64,000 nucleotides of DNA from Artemia franciscana (lineage: Eukaryota; Arthropoda; Branchiopoda; Anostraca; Artemiidae). Under the pieces are notes generated by a model. The model was not told where the DNA came from. It ran no database searches and saw only the letters and a list, made by a program, of their open reading frames with translations. The translations under genes and the position numbers were made by a program. Below are positions 11,731-22,829 of this stretch, piece after piece (the stretch's first letter is position 1; every line of letters starts with the position of its first letter). The stretch is from contig NC_088873.1 of assembly GCF_032884065.1 (NCBI RefSeq), positions 7,451,702 through 7,515,701 on the forward strand. The letters are read 5' to 3'.

Positions 11731-12320
11731 GTAAGTTGTTAGAGTTTAACTTTTTTTTAGTGCATTGCATTTAGAAGCAGACAGTTTGATCTAAAAAGGC
11801 TTTTGGATGAAGTACTGAAAGACCTGAAGGTTTGCTGATGAAGTACTGAAAGATCTGAAGGCTTTCTGAAATATGGCTTTCGGATGAAGTACTTAAGGAT
11901 CATGTTAGTTGTTATGGTTTAATGGGTTGTTTTTTGCGAAGTGTATTTAGATGCAGACAGTTTGATCAAAAAAGGCTTTCTGATGAAGTACTGAAAGGTA
12001 TGAAGGTCTTCTGATGAAGTACTGAAAGATCTGAAGGCTTTTTGAAATATGGCTTTTGGATGAAATACTTAAGAATCATGTTAGTTGTTACGGTTTAATG
12101 GTTTTTTTTGTGCATTGCATTTAGATGCAGACAGTTTGATCAAAAAAGGTTTTCTGATAAAATACTGAAAGATCTGAAGGTCTTCTGATGAAGTATTGAA
12201 AGATCTGAAGGCTTTCTGAAATATGGCTTTTGGATGAAGTACTTAAGGATCATGTTAGTTGTTACGGTTTAATTTTTTTTTTCGTGAAGCGTATTTAGAT
12301 GCAGAGAGTTTGATTAAAAA
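11731..12320 (+). repeat. 175-bp tandem array derived from the 3' end of the preceding exon and its donor
   Basis: The exon end TGGCTTTCTGATGAAGCACT (from 11701) with its donor recurs at 11874, 12050 and 12224, offsets 173, 176 and 174. Each copy reads like TGGCTTTTGGATGAAGTACT, then TTAAGGATCATGTTAGTTGT, so the donor GTAAGT has become GTTAGT. Each unit also holds shorter internal echoes (GATGAAGTACTGAAAGATCT) and a shared block with ATTTAGATGCAGACAGTTTG. The array clearly grew from the exon edge, because the exon copy is the conserved coding one. Confidence 0.85.
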
Positions 12321-12354
12321 GCTTATCGGTAATGTCCAGAGAAGTGTTGACTGA

Positions 12355-14200
12355 TCAAACAGTTTGTGGTAACGAACTCTAAGGAGCGACCCGGCTCAAT
12401 AGTAACCGAAACTTAAAAAACGGAATTTTAATACCAATAGATAGACCAAAGAATTGGCTTAATATGGTGATTCCTAATATAAAAGTTTCATTAAGTTTAA
12501 AAAACTGAGTTTTGATACCAGTAGATACATCAAAAGAACCGCATTTGCATGCTCCACGTATGCGTATTTATTTATTATTATTTTTTTCCCCAGGGGTTAT
12601 CGTATCGACCCAGTTTGTCCTAGAATGTTGCGAGAGAGCTCATTCGAACAGAAATTAAAAGCTCTAGTGCCCTTCTTAAGTGACCAAAAATTGAGCGGAA
12701 CTAGACCCCCCCCCCACGCTTATTCCATTCAGTATAGTCGAAAATCTAATAGCTATGTCTTTGAGGACGACTTAATCACCCACAGTCCTGGGGGGAGAGT
12801 TCTGCAAGTTATCAACTTTGCCCATTGTTTACGTATAGAATTCAATTCAATTTATTTATAGCCCATCTTTTACAAAAAGAGGGCGAAACGCCCTTAAGAT
12901 GGAGTAAAAAAAAAAAGCTATAAATAAATACAAATCAAATCAACATCAAGAGACAATCAAATAAATAATGCAGACCAAGGATGAGATACTATCGACATAG
13001 ATAGAACGAAAATCATGTAGCCTTTTATCAATAACAAATATAGGCGAAACTAGGCGGAACTTATTCATTAAGTAACTTTTTCTGGTCCAACAAGGGTAAC
13101 TGAGAAGGAATTTAGCATAACGAAAAAATACTCTACGAACAAATAGTTTCTGAGGTTCACTAAAAAACTGCCAAACTGGACAAAGAGAGAGGAGATGAGG
13201 TACAACTAGGCTATTATATATTTTTGCGAGATTTAATTTATTAATTTGTTTAATATTAGACACAATTGAAGCATAAGCAGTTCTCAGTTTTTTCTTCAAA
13301 TTTTCAAGCAATAATTTCTCAGTTTCTTTCAAATTTTTTCCAATAGGAATTCCAAGGTAAACTAATTTTTGGGAAAGAGGGACTTGAGCATTAGCTAAAG
13401 ATAAAAAAGAAGGGCCATTTGTCTCTTAAATGTCTCTAAAACTGAAAGTTATAACAATAGTTTGAAAGAAAGAAATTGAAAAGAAAGAAAGCTTTCTATT
13501 GAAAGAAAGCTTAATGTCTTCATATTCATTATAAAGCCGATAAAACGCGTTTTCACATCCACTAAAAGTACGGCTTAAATTCAAAACGTCATCTGCAAAT
13601 ACCATTAATGACAAATTAAATCCACAGTAAGTACAACTAAAATTAACAGAATTTTGGGCATGTAAAACAGAGTTATTAAATAAAGACGGTGATGTAAGGC
13701 CTCCTTTCAAAATATCAAAAAAAGATCCCTCATTTAATTTCGCCTTAAGGTGATGGTACATATACAGAAGGCATTTGTTTATTGGGAAGCATACAGACGT
13801 TTATATGGGGAGATTTTTTCTGGTGGGATGGGAAGGGGTTGCTTGGGAGGTTCTTTCCATGGGGAAGAGAATTTTTTTATGAAGGAGGTGCCGGATTTCC
13901 CAGCATTATTTAAAAAAGATCAGAAATTAAATAAAAAACAAGTTTTTTCAACTGAAAGTAAGGAGCAACATTAAAACTTTAAAGGAACATAAATTATTAC
14001 ATGTATGAGGAGATTCGCCCCCTCGTCAATACCTCGCTATTTACGCTAAAGTTTTTTTTAGTACTTTCACAGAGCTATTTATTCTAATTAAACGGTCTTT
14101 GTGATTCAGGGATCATTCTTAAAGAACTGGAACAAAATTCGAACTTTAGTGTAAAGAGCTAGGTATTGAAAAGGGGGTGAATCCCCCCCCCCTCTTCTGC
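12355..14200 (+). mobile_element. Family A repeat, interrupted by a LINE
   Basis: It starts TCAAACAGTTTGTGGTAACG, a slightly decayed form of the 20-nt hairpin head CAGTTCGTGGTAACGAACTG seen in sister copies, then GGAGCGACCCGGCTCAATAG. The body runs to about 12840 and resumes at about 13750 (GTTTATTGGGAAGCATACAG) after a minus-strand LINE insertion. The palindromic tail begins AACTGAAAGTAAGGAGCAAC near 13950 and its second arm decays after about 14180. No coding frame is conserved among copies, so it is a non-autonomous element. Confidence 0.75.
12843..13750 (-). pseudogene. Non-LTR retrotransposon RT fragment nested in a family A repeat
   Basis: Reading minus from 13750, the frame gives KGGLTSPSLFNNSV (RT motif B) and MVFADDVLNLSRTF (motif C). 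After frame breaks it continues GIPIGKNLKETEKLLLENLK and SLVVPHLLSLCPVW. The 3' end near 12843-12930 has GAGGGCGAAACGCCC and an A run. This is the same family as 1290-1990. Frame breaks near 13420 and 13330 and the lack of an endonuclease show it is dead. The junctions split a family A element whose two halves align across it. Confidence 0.8.
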
Positions 14201-14204
14201 GTAC

Positions 14205-14960
14205 ATGCCAGATCAAAAGAATCGGCTTATTATTTTGATTTCAAATATATAAGATTCATTAAGTTTAGTTTTACCTATGAAAGGCTACGAACCTGACACG
14301 AATTGCCGGATTTTTGCAAAAAGAAAAGAAAAGAGGAAACACCCCTAAAAGTCAAGGAATCTTAGTGAAAATCGCACCATCAGGTTCAGCGTGTCAGAAA
14401 ACCCTACTGTAAAAGTTTCAAGCTCCCATCTTCAAAAATGTGGAATTTTGTATTTTTTGCCAAAAGAAAGATCACAAATGCGTGTTTATTTTATTTTTTT
14501 TAGTCCCATGGGTGATTGTATCGAACCAGTGGTCCTAAAATATCTGGAGAGGGCTCGTTCGAAAAAAAATTATAATTTTTAGTGCCATTTTTAAGTGAGC
14601 AAAAATTTGGAGGTCAACTAGCCCCTCCTCCCATACCCCTTTTTTCGCAAAAAACAAGTTTTTCGACTGAAAGTAGGAGCAAGGTTAAAACTTGAAGCGA
14701 GTTGAAATTATTCCGTATATGAGGGGTGCTGCCCACTCTTCAATACTCTGCTCTTTACGCTAAAGTTTGACCTTTTGTCTTTATGTTCTTTAAGGACGAT
14801 TCCTGAAACACAAAGGCCATGTAATTAGAATCAGAACCATTATTAAAAGTTTTTAAAAACGCTAGCGTGAAGAGAATTGAGGTATTGGAGAGGGGACAAC
14901 CCAACCTTTAAGTTTTAATGTTGCTCCTAACTTTTAGTAGAACTTCTTTTTTTAGTAGCC
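14205..14960 (+). mobile_element. Family A repeat, head missing, palindromic tail present
   Basis: It holds the body blocks GTGGAATTTTGTATTTTTTG and GTGATTGTATCGAACCAGTG in the family order. The palindromic tail follows: left arm about 14665-14770 (CGACTGAAAGTAGGAGCAAG... GCTCTTTACGCTAAAGTTT), right arm about 14860-14945. The arms have diverged. It lies directly after the copy at 12355-14200. Confidence 0.7.
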
Positions 14961-15077
14961 ATCTAGAGCACTTTTTTTTTTGTAATTTCCCAGCAAGAAT
15001 AAAGAAATAAAAGTCATATAGCTTGATTTTTATGAGCTTAGCCCTTCCAAATTATTTCATTGATGAACGTTTTGTAG

Positions 15078-15214
15078 ATATTAAGAGCGACAATATCGAG
15101 CGTTCTTAGTGACTCCCCGTGTGCACTTGTTGCCTCCAGATGGGGTTGGACTGGTAACATGGAACGCATTGCCACATCAAACGCTCATCAAAAACAAAAC
15201 GATGTGCAAAGAGA
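15078..15214 (+). CDS. HSP90B1: GRP94 alternative exon, candidate mutually exclusive partner of 16447-16583
   Basis: Acceptor TTTTGTAG and donor GTAAGA bound a 137-nt frame with no stop: ILRATISSVLSDSPCALVAS, RWGWTGNMERIATSNAHQKQ, NDVQR plus GA. The exon at 16447 is also 137 nt, with the same phases, the same split GA codon and about 27 of 46 identical residues. The segment opens the C-terminal domain; its NMERI block aligns with the reported mammalian GRP94 client-contact Met658/Met662. Using both exons gives GAA TCT TAA; using neither gives a stop 14 codons into the next exon. Either exon alone keeps the frame. Selection on the protein is evident because no disabling change is seen. Whether it is expressed is unknown. 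Confidence 0.85.
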
Positions 15215-16446
15215 GTAAGAATCGCTGAGTGTTATTTGATATGCTTGGTTTGGTTTTGTCTTCTTCTCGCTTAGTCCATGAGTGTCGCTGTTTAGCTTAT
15301 TCAGCCTTAAAAAAAACAAAAAAAAAAAAAAAACTAAATGAACATAACGAAATAAAAAGATCCAAAATGGGGTTTTTCAAGGCCAAATGAAATTTTGAAT
15401 TTTAATTTTGTGCAAATCGCGGATATTGGCGAATAACACTTGTTGTTAGGTATTTGATTTTATTTCTTTTTTTTTGGTCTTTTATTTAATTTTATTTAAT
15501 TTTTTGGTGTTTTTTTTTTCATTGGTTTTGTTTTACTTTCCGCGTTTGTTTTTTGCTTTTTCCTTGATCTTATTATTTTGTTCGCGCTGAAGAAGGGAGG
15601 AGATTGTTCTCTCGAAATATTCGCTTTCTGTGTTTTCTTGAGTATTTTCGTTTGGCCTTTAAAACCCCATTTTGATCGTTTTTAAAACCCCATTTAAAAA
15701 ACCCCATATTGATCGTAGGCCAGTGTAGTTTAAGAAATTACCTACTCCTTGAACAGACTACTAGAGCCAAACAAGGCATAATTTCGTCAATTTTACTTTC
15801 TTAATTCTTCTGTTTATTTCTTGTCAGTCATTCCCCTTTCCTTCCCCCCTCTCCCAATGATATTCTTTCATTTTATTATTATTAAAACGGTGATAAATTG
15901 AAGATTAATTGGGTATATATAAGCTATAGAGGCTTTATCGGGGCTGATAGGTAGTTTCAGTGTTTATGCAAAGGTAGGTTCTTGACATTTATGTGTTTGG
16001 TTTGTCAATATCTATGAATTAGCACACTAAATTGCATTCGGGTACATTCGGGTATTGCATAAGATACCATTCGAGTATCCTAAATGGGTAGCGGAAGGAG
16101 TACTTAAATCGCAGCCCTAAATAGTTAAGTTTCAGGAGCTTTGTATAAAATTTTGTCTTTTTTGAGCTCAGACTGAAAACGCACACATTTAGATAATGAA
16201 TGGAGGGCGGCAAACAGTACGAAGCATGTTTGGCAACAGAGAAAAATCATCTTGTTAAAATAGGGCTAAGTTTTTATAATGCTTAACTTGCCTAGTTTGT
16301 TATCAGGCAGACTAAATATTGTTTATCATCATGTTATCAGATTTGCTTAAAAGCATTTTTCTGTTTTCCTAGTTTGTCGTGTTACTTTTTTGTTTGTTTG
16401 AGTCATTGTTTGTGCTTTTGGCTTTACTGTGTTGTCTTTGCTTTAG
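15215..16446. other. Intron between the two alternative GRP94 exons
   Basis: AT-rich sequence with poly-A (15308-15332) and poly-T tracts. An AAAACCCCATTTTGATCG motif is repeated near 15660-15712. No other gene or recognised element is present. At 1.2 kb it is one of the shorter introns in the gene. Confidence 0.5.
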
Positions 16447-16583
16447 ATCTTAAAAGCTGAAGTTGGCGACCGTTTGACCTCTACCCCATGCGCCTTAGTT
16501 GCTTCTAAATATGGTTGGACGGCAAACATGCAGAGGATTATTACAGCCCAGACTCATTCAAAGACTAACGACGTTCAAAGAGA
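16447..16583 (+). CDS. HSP90B1: GRP94 alternative exon, start of C-terminal domain
   Basis: Acceptor TGCTTTAG precedes ATCTTAAAAGCTGAAG. It encodes ILKAEVGDRLTSTPCALVAS, KYGWTANMQRIITAQTHSKT, NDVQR plus GA before donor GTGAGT. The split codon is completed by C of the exon at 18996 (GAC, Asp). Its GWTANM block resembles cytosolic HSP90s, while the 15078 version (GWTGNMERI) is closer to the usual GRP94 form. Human Met662 aligns with Ile here and with Ala in the 15078 version. Which form is the major one cannot be told from DNA. Confidence 0.93.
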
Positions 16584-17390
16584 GTGAGTATCAAGCATCA
16601 TTCCTCTCTTTGTGCGTTTTATTGAGGAATGGTGTTAACTTTAGTTCACTGGGAATAGGCCGAATTTTCTTGATTTAGTAGGAAATAATTACTTCCCTGT
16701 TCCGTCATGATTGCAGCACCACCTACAACCTAGTAAAGAACGAACTCCAGTAAAAAAAATTAAATGTGTTTTGAAAGAAATTGTAAAGTGAAGAAGAATC
16801 TCTGTTGGCAACTGATTCAGGTTCAAGTAACTGAAACTATTATTTGGTAAGCAATCTTACCAAATTTCTTGGCCTACCAAATTTTTTTGGACTAGTCTTA
16901 ATAGCAAAAGTCTAATTCGAAAAAGTTATACGAATTTTGAAAAACAGCCTTAAACCCCCTGAAGATGGTGTCAGATCAAAATGAAAGCTACACCATTGGA
17001 ATCATCATGGTTGGAAATCCTACGTAGGAGGGTTTCCTACGTAATCATCAAAATCATCGAAAACCCTACGCAGGAGAATTACGATCCCCCATTTTGAGTA
17101 ACAAGGAAAATTACTACCGCATGGGAAGCGGTGATGTTTATGTTTTTTTTATCTTCAACTTAAGGAATGGTAGGGGCTTGCTTCTGTAGCTGTTGTATTT
17201 AAAACAGCTACATACCATTGCTCTACTACTACACACACCATGCTCTACTACTACCATTTACTGTTTAAGGAATTGCCGCTTACTAATGCAGTAACTGACA
17301 GAAGGAATGACGCTTTCTTAATATAACCGTTTTATTTTCGTGTGCTATACATTCACAATGGTGTGAGGATTGGAACATCGGGTGTGGAGG
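16584..17390. other. GRP94 intron with an old foldback-family fragment
   Basis: From about 16810 to 17110 the sequence resembles part of the 33.2-34.5 kb foldback element: GATTCAGG, then TACACCATTGGAATCATCAT, then repeated CCTACGTAGG/CCCTACGCAGG pieces. CCTACGTAGG at about 17021 is itself palindromic. Nothing else is seen. Confidence 0.45.
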
Positions 17391-17458
17391 CTAGCTGACA
17401 CTCCACGTGTTGCTGTGGCGTGCAGCGCCACAGCAACACGTGGCAGGGGTCAGCTAGT
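17391..17458. repeat. GC-rich inverted repeat with 18-bp perfect arms
   Basis: Arms CCACGTGTTGCTGTGGCG (17403-17420) and CGCCACAGCAACACGTGG (17426-17443) are exact reverse complements around a 5-nt loop. Outer segments CTAGCTGAC (17391-17399) and GTCAGCTAG (17450-17458) pair as well. It sits at the left edge of the first copy of a 279-bp direct repeat. Confidence 0.85.
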
Positions 17459-18236
17459 ATCACATAAAGAAAGCTTGTAAACCTAAAATTGCTTTCTAAA
17501 CCTAAAACTGCAATGAGAGAAGAATCTAGTTTTTGATCTATACACTCACCTCAAGGCCTTTAGACCCAAACTTGTCTTGTTTTGGGAACAATTACAAGTC
17601 AACAGCTTGACATACTTTTAGCAATGCAAGGTCTTCTTGAATGAAGCGACAGACATGTCGCTTCCGAAAGAGCTTGTTTCGCCCATCCGAAAGAGCTTGT
17701 ATTGCTAGATTCTAAATTGATTTAGAATAGGCTTAATAACATAACCGAATACAACACGTAAGAAAATAAAGATGTAAAATATCGAACATTACTTATAGTC
17801 TGAAAAAAAAGTGAAAAGATAGAGCATAAAGAAAAAAATTTCAGACAAACGTAAAAGTTTAAGTCAAAGCTTGACTAAAAGTCTGCGTCAAACCAAAAAC
17901 AAACATATGAAACAGAAGAGTAAAGGCAGGTGGCAGGGAGTAAAGGCAGGGATCAGGCGTGGCAGGGGTCAGCTAGTATCTCATAAAGAAAGCTTGTAAA
18001 CCTAAAATTGCTTTCTGAACCTAAAACTACAATGAGAGAAAAATCTAGTTTTTGATCTATACACTCACCTCAAGGCCTTTAGACCCAAACTTGTCTTGTT
18101 TGTGGAACAATTACAAGTTAACAGCTTGACACGCTTTCACCAATGCAAGGTCTTCTTGAATGAAGTGACAGACATGTCGCTTCCGAAAGAGCTTGTTTCG
18201 CCCATCCGAAAGAGCTTGTATTGCTAGATTCTAAAT
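17439..18236. repeat. 279-bp direct repeat pair (17439-17717 and 17958-18236)
   Basis: Both copies run from CGTGGCAGGGGTCAGCTAG to TTGCTAGATTCTAAAT with a constant offset of 519 bp and only about ten differences by eye. The near identity means a recent segmental duplication in the GRP94 intron. The second copy lacks the left arm of the GC-rich hairpin that borders the first. Confidence 0.9.
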
Positions 18237-18995
18237 GCCCACAATATCGCATAAAGAAAGCTATTGTAATTTAGCATTCCTGCGGTAAAACTAAAGAAGA
18301 CAAATATATTTATTTAGAGACAAATATATTATTATAATAATAATAAAATATATTATTATTTAGAAAATAAATTTAGTGATAAAACTAAAGAAGACTGCGT
18401 ACTTCTTGGTACGAAATCCAATTTTCTTGCTACATTGCTTCAGTTTCCAATAGATGCTACTTTTCTTGCGATCTATAGTCATCTATAAAGAAAAGACGTC
18501 AATATTTGCGCCTAATTATCAAATAATTTCGATCTAATGCATCGTTTTTTGAGTTGATTTAAATGTTCCAATCCATCCTTGGTCAAACAAATGGGAGGGA
18601 ATAAAGTTTTAAAGTCATGAACAAATTGGATGGAGGAGGAGTATGTTCAGCTGTGCTTGATACTATGATGAGTTATCAGTTGTCTGTCTGTAGTGACTAT
18701 ATAAGATTTTAGACCCTTTCCGTGGCCTTACAAGTTTGCACCTGTGACTTGGGTCAAATATGCATACAGGAGAAGTGTGGGTAGTCCACCACCCCACAAG
18801 GTTGCTCTTGTGGACATTATGAAAACCAGAACCTAAAAAGATGCACTTTTCGAGGCATCTCACCCCTCCCCAAACTTTTTTAAAGGATCAACTAAGATCA
18901 TAGATATAAAAAACTATTCCTGGTTCTCTTGAAAGAAAAAAGTACTTCTATATCTTTCTCTATCCAATTCTTCATTTAATTCTTCTTTTTCGTAG
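18237..18995. other. GRP94 intron with a LINE scrap
   Basis: A TTATTATAATAATAATAAAA microsatellite lies near 18328-18360. About 18588-18680 resembles the extreme C-terminus of the RTE-like LINE at 295-700 (AATTGGATGGAGGAGGAGTA). Nothing else is recognised. Confidence 0.5.
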
Positions 18996-19129
18996 CTATT
19001 ACCTCTCGCAGAAGAAGACATTGGAAATCAATCCTAGACACCCTCTCATTAAAGAGCTTCTCAAGCGAGTTGAAGATAACCCAAGTGATCCAGTAGCAAA
19101 AGATTCTGCCCTGATGATGTTCAGAACAG
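18996..19129 (+). CDS. HSP90B1: GRP94 exon, C-terminal domain
   Basis: Acceptor TTTTTCGTAG precedes CTATTACCTCTCG. It encodes YYLSQKKTLEINPRHPLIKE, LLKRVEDNPSDPVAKDSALM, MFRT plus G before donor GTAAGT. The QKKT-EINPRHPLI block is the HSP90-family C-terminal signature. It splices in phase to the exon at 20892 (G plus CC, Ala). Confidence 0.97.
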
Positions 19130-20891
19130 GTAAGTTGGCTTCATTTGATCTTTGTGCATGGCCAAAGGTGTCTGAGATGTCCTTTTCAAGGTGGTACTTT
19201 CCAACTTACTGTGAGAGTCAAAATAAATTAGGAATAAGTGCAAAACGACGTTAAACTATCGAAAATGACCGATTTTCTTCAATTAACTTACAAAAGATTG
19301 TGATCAATTAACTTACAAAAGATTGTGATTAAGGTTAAGATAATTAACGTCAGGATAAGAATATGATAAAGATTAAGAAAATATTAGATGCCGATTTTAC
19401 TGATGCGTTAAAAAAGTTTTAAGTATAGAAGAAAGTTTGGAAGGGGGGGTATAAGCCTATAATTGCTATAAGCCTATATAGTGCTGCAGAATGATAGCTC
19501 CCTTCTTGTTACAGAAGGAAAAAAGTCATGTAGCACAAAAGATCACATTCGTATACATTGATGGTACAACTCATTGCTGGGGTAGAAAAACGGACTGGTA
19601 GGCTACCATACGACCAACAAAGGGCATACCCGTTTTATTTTCGGTAAAAATATATTTTAATTCCTTTTTATGATAAAAAACTACAATGCCTCGAAGGGTC
19701 GTGGCTATTCACTTGGGTAGTGCTACTCTGCGGCAAAAATAATGGAGAGGGGACATCATGAATGCAGCCAGGAAATTTTTAGGAGGGGCAAGTGCAACAG
19801 AAGCTTCTTTTTTTTTTTTACCAAAAATCGACTAGTAGTTTTTGTGATAGACTTTGAAACGTGTTCGCATTCGTGTACACTTTCGAGAAGATATGATCTC
19901 TAACTAGACTACGGTATGGGCTATTGCAGAAGAGCGCGAGTTAAACTTACCACAGTGTATATCTTTTCTCCCTTAGCTGTAAATTGAAGTAGATTTATTT
20001 TGCATCAAACAAATAAGGGATAAGAACAATATATAGTTTGATAGATAAAATGGGCCAATAAGATCATGCATAGTTTTTATGCCAGACAAGTAAAAAACAA
20101 GAAAAAATCTATTACTTTGACTAATTTCTGTTAATGATACTTTCGTTTTTAGTTAATTTTTGCTCTTTTCTGTTCATTTTTTCTAATTATCGTCTACGAT
20201 GTTTAAAGTGACTTTATGTGTCCTCGGATTTGTGTTTCTTTTTTACTTGTCGTATTTTCGCAATATATTATACAGGCTACATTTTTTACTATCTTATCAA
20301 ATTTTATTAAAATTTTTTTTGCTGGTAAAGCTTGATTCTATTTTTTTTTTCTCGGAGAGGATGGAGAGAGGGCTGCATAGATTCAAAAAATAAAAAATGT
20401 TTTTAGGCTACTCTTTTTATTATTTTTTTTTTTTTTTGAAGTGTTTCTTCAGCCGAGAATCAAAATCTCAAGAGTAATCGCTCCTCCCCCTTTGTGTTCA
20501 GATTTCATGATGAATCTAGCTCCGAGGGAGGGTTATTTACTAGGCCTAAATTCCATAACAAGAATTGTAGTCATCTTAAAAATTTTGTCTAGTGTCATTA
20601 AGGACTTAAATTTTGGCGTGGTCCTCTCCCCCCCCCCCTTATGCTGGAATGATATTGGTCTCATTGCCCTCCTTTTCCAATTTGTACTGAGGGTTGAAAT
20701 TGTCCACAAATGAGAATGCAAATTATTATTACTTTAGTACAATTTCAACTATGTAGCTAAATGAGAGACCCAGCCCCCCCCTTCATCTCAGGATTTTTTT
20801 TTATTATCCCCGTAATTTCATATATGTTTCTTTTTTTGTCTTTATAATAAGGGTTTTGTCCTGTGTTAATTTGTTTGTTTTTTCTCTGTAG
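19130..20891. other. GRP94 intron, nothing recognised
   Basis: AT-rich sequence with a tandem AACTTACAAAAGATTGTGAT pair near 19285-19330 and several poly-T runs (near 19808, 20342 and 20426). The overlapping open frames at 20441-20721 have no motif and are not called. Confidence 0.45.
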
Positions 20892-20992
20892 CCACATTGC
20901 GTTCTGGTTACATGCTGAAGGACACACTTGATTTCGCCAAATCCATTGAGGCTATGATGAAGCAAACCTTAGGAATATCACCAGAGGAACAG
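20892..20992 (+). CDS. HSP90B1: GRP94 exon, C-terminal dimerisation region
   Basis: Acceptor CTCTGTAG precedes CCACATTGCG. It encodes ATLRSGYMLKDTLDFAKSIE, then AMMKQTLGISPEEQ, ending at donor GTATTA, phase 0. ATLRSGY is highly conserved in GRP94; these helices form the C-terminal dimer interface of HSP90s. Confidence 0.97.
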
Positions 20993-22829
20993 GTATTATT
21001 TTGCTCTATCTTCTTTCTGGGCTTATATGTGTCAATATTGAAAAAAAAAACAGTCTAAGAAAGTAAAAATTGCAATGGAAGCTTATGACTGAAACAAGGC
21101 TTAAAACTTCATTATTCTAATACAAATGTACTTGTCAAAGAGTACTTAAAAGGGTTCGAAACCTTAACAATCATTTTGCGAGTCTTGACGTCGGTTGACC
21201 GTCTCAAAGACAACGTGTCCGTTAGCAAATTCTCCCAGGAGACTAGCTGTCATTGAAAGCTATTGAGAATTTGTGATTTAACTAGGAAATTTGGTTAAAA
21301 ACACATTAAAATTTTATTTTCCCTGTGTCGGTAAGGTTTTCAATGGAAGCGAATAGCGACACAGGGAGCTCATAGAGCTTTCAAAAAGATCTCTTATCGA
21401 AGCCCGACAAGTTATGGCAAGATAGCCCTATTAATTCCAAGTATTTCGACCACAAACAAAACAAGTTTATAATGGACGAAATAGGAGGATTCCGTAAGAT
21501 ATCGAATCCCCTTAATGGACTGGTAGAAAAAAAAAAAATTGACAGTCCGACAAAGGGCATTTCATGGCATCAGATCAGCCAAAGAAACAAGTGGGTTTTT
21601 TGATATAATAATAATAATAATAATTATTATTTTCTTACCCACAAAAACACTATAAAAGCATTAAAATGTCGAGTAAAAACAATGAAATACAGACAAAAAA
21701 AAAATGCAAAACATACAAAAAACGGAAAATAATGACTATAATTAAATAAACACAAAAAATTAAACAAACACACACACACACACGCAAAAAAAAGAACTAT
21801 AGAGAAAAAAAATAAAATAAAATACAAACTACAAATTAAATTCACAAAAAAATTGATATTTATTAAATGATGATGGACACAAGTCTAAGCAGCTGTAACT
21901 TCAGATGTACAACTCAAGTCCAAAGGTACCACTGACGAAGGAATAAGTCTTGGTAAAGGATATCGAACGAGTTTATCTTGTTGTAGTGTTTAGCATTATG
22001 TTTGTAGACATGATTCATGTCATGACATGCGAGAATTGGCCAAGTAGTAGCCACCGATGCCACCGGTTAGCCACTTGCAAGAGTTGGCCATCGGTAGCCA
22101 ACTAGTGACTGAACAAAGGAGATGTCACAAGGATATTCGCGTGAGGCTTGCTTTTTTGGTGGTTACCAAACATTGTGTTTGTTTCTCTTTGTTTTTTTTG
22201 TATGCCTTTTTTGCTCTTTTACACCGATTTTGTACAACAACACCTATTTATCCAGCCAAAATGGCCTTCAGAAATTGTCTATAGTTGTACCTGCAAAGTC
22301 AGTGTTTTTTCAGTTTGGGCTGAATATCCAATCGTCTGAGTAAATCTTTTTGTAAATCTCAGGCAACTTATTAAAGAAGAGTTACTGTAAATAAACTTTT
22401 CTATTGATCTATCGAAACAATAAAGAAAGTGAGATAAAGGTAAAAGTGGATCGAACAAGCAGTAAAGTTAAATTTCCAACTAGTCTGTTTTTTTCTGGGT
22501 ATACTAGTTTTCAGAAACATGTTATTAATTTTTTTATTTATTTATTTATTAATACCAAATACGGTAAGCTTTCATTTTATGTCTATAGTTATAAAATATT
22601 AAATACATGCTAGGGATTCTTTGATTTGAAATAAAATGGAGATTTAGCTTATGTCATCTCAGATTATGAAATAACTAATGACCCTTAATCCTAACCGCCT
22701 CTCTTTCTCTTTCTCTCGCTCTCTCTCCTTGCTTTCTTTGATAAGGACAAGTTCAAATCCTGCGGTGTACTTTATGGGCAAATGTATCTCCTAAGTAAAG
22801 AGCGATGTGGCCACAATGTTTTTTTTTTT
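20993..22829. other. GRP94 intron, simple repeats only
   Basis: It contains an ATAATAATAATAATAATAAT run near 21605, a CACACACACACACACG run near 21770 and T-rich stretches. Short overlapping frames at 22057-22343 lie in different frames of one T-rich stretch and are not genes. Confidence 0.5.
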
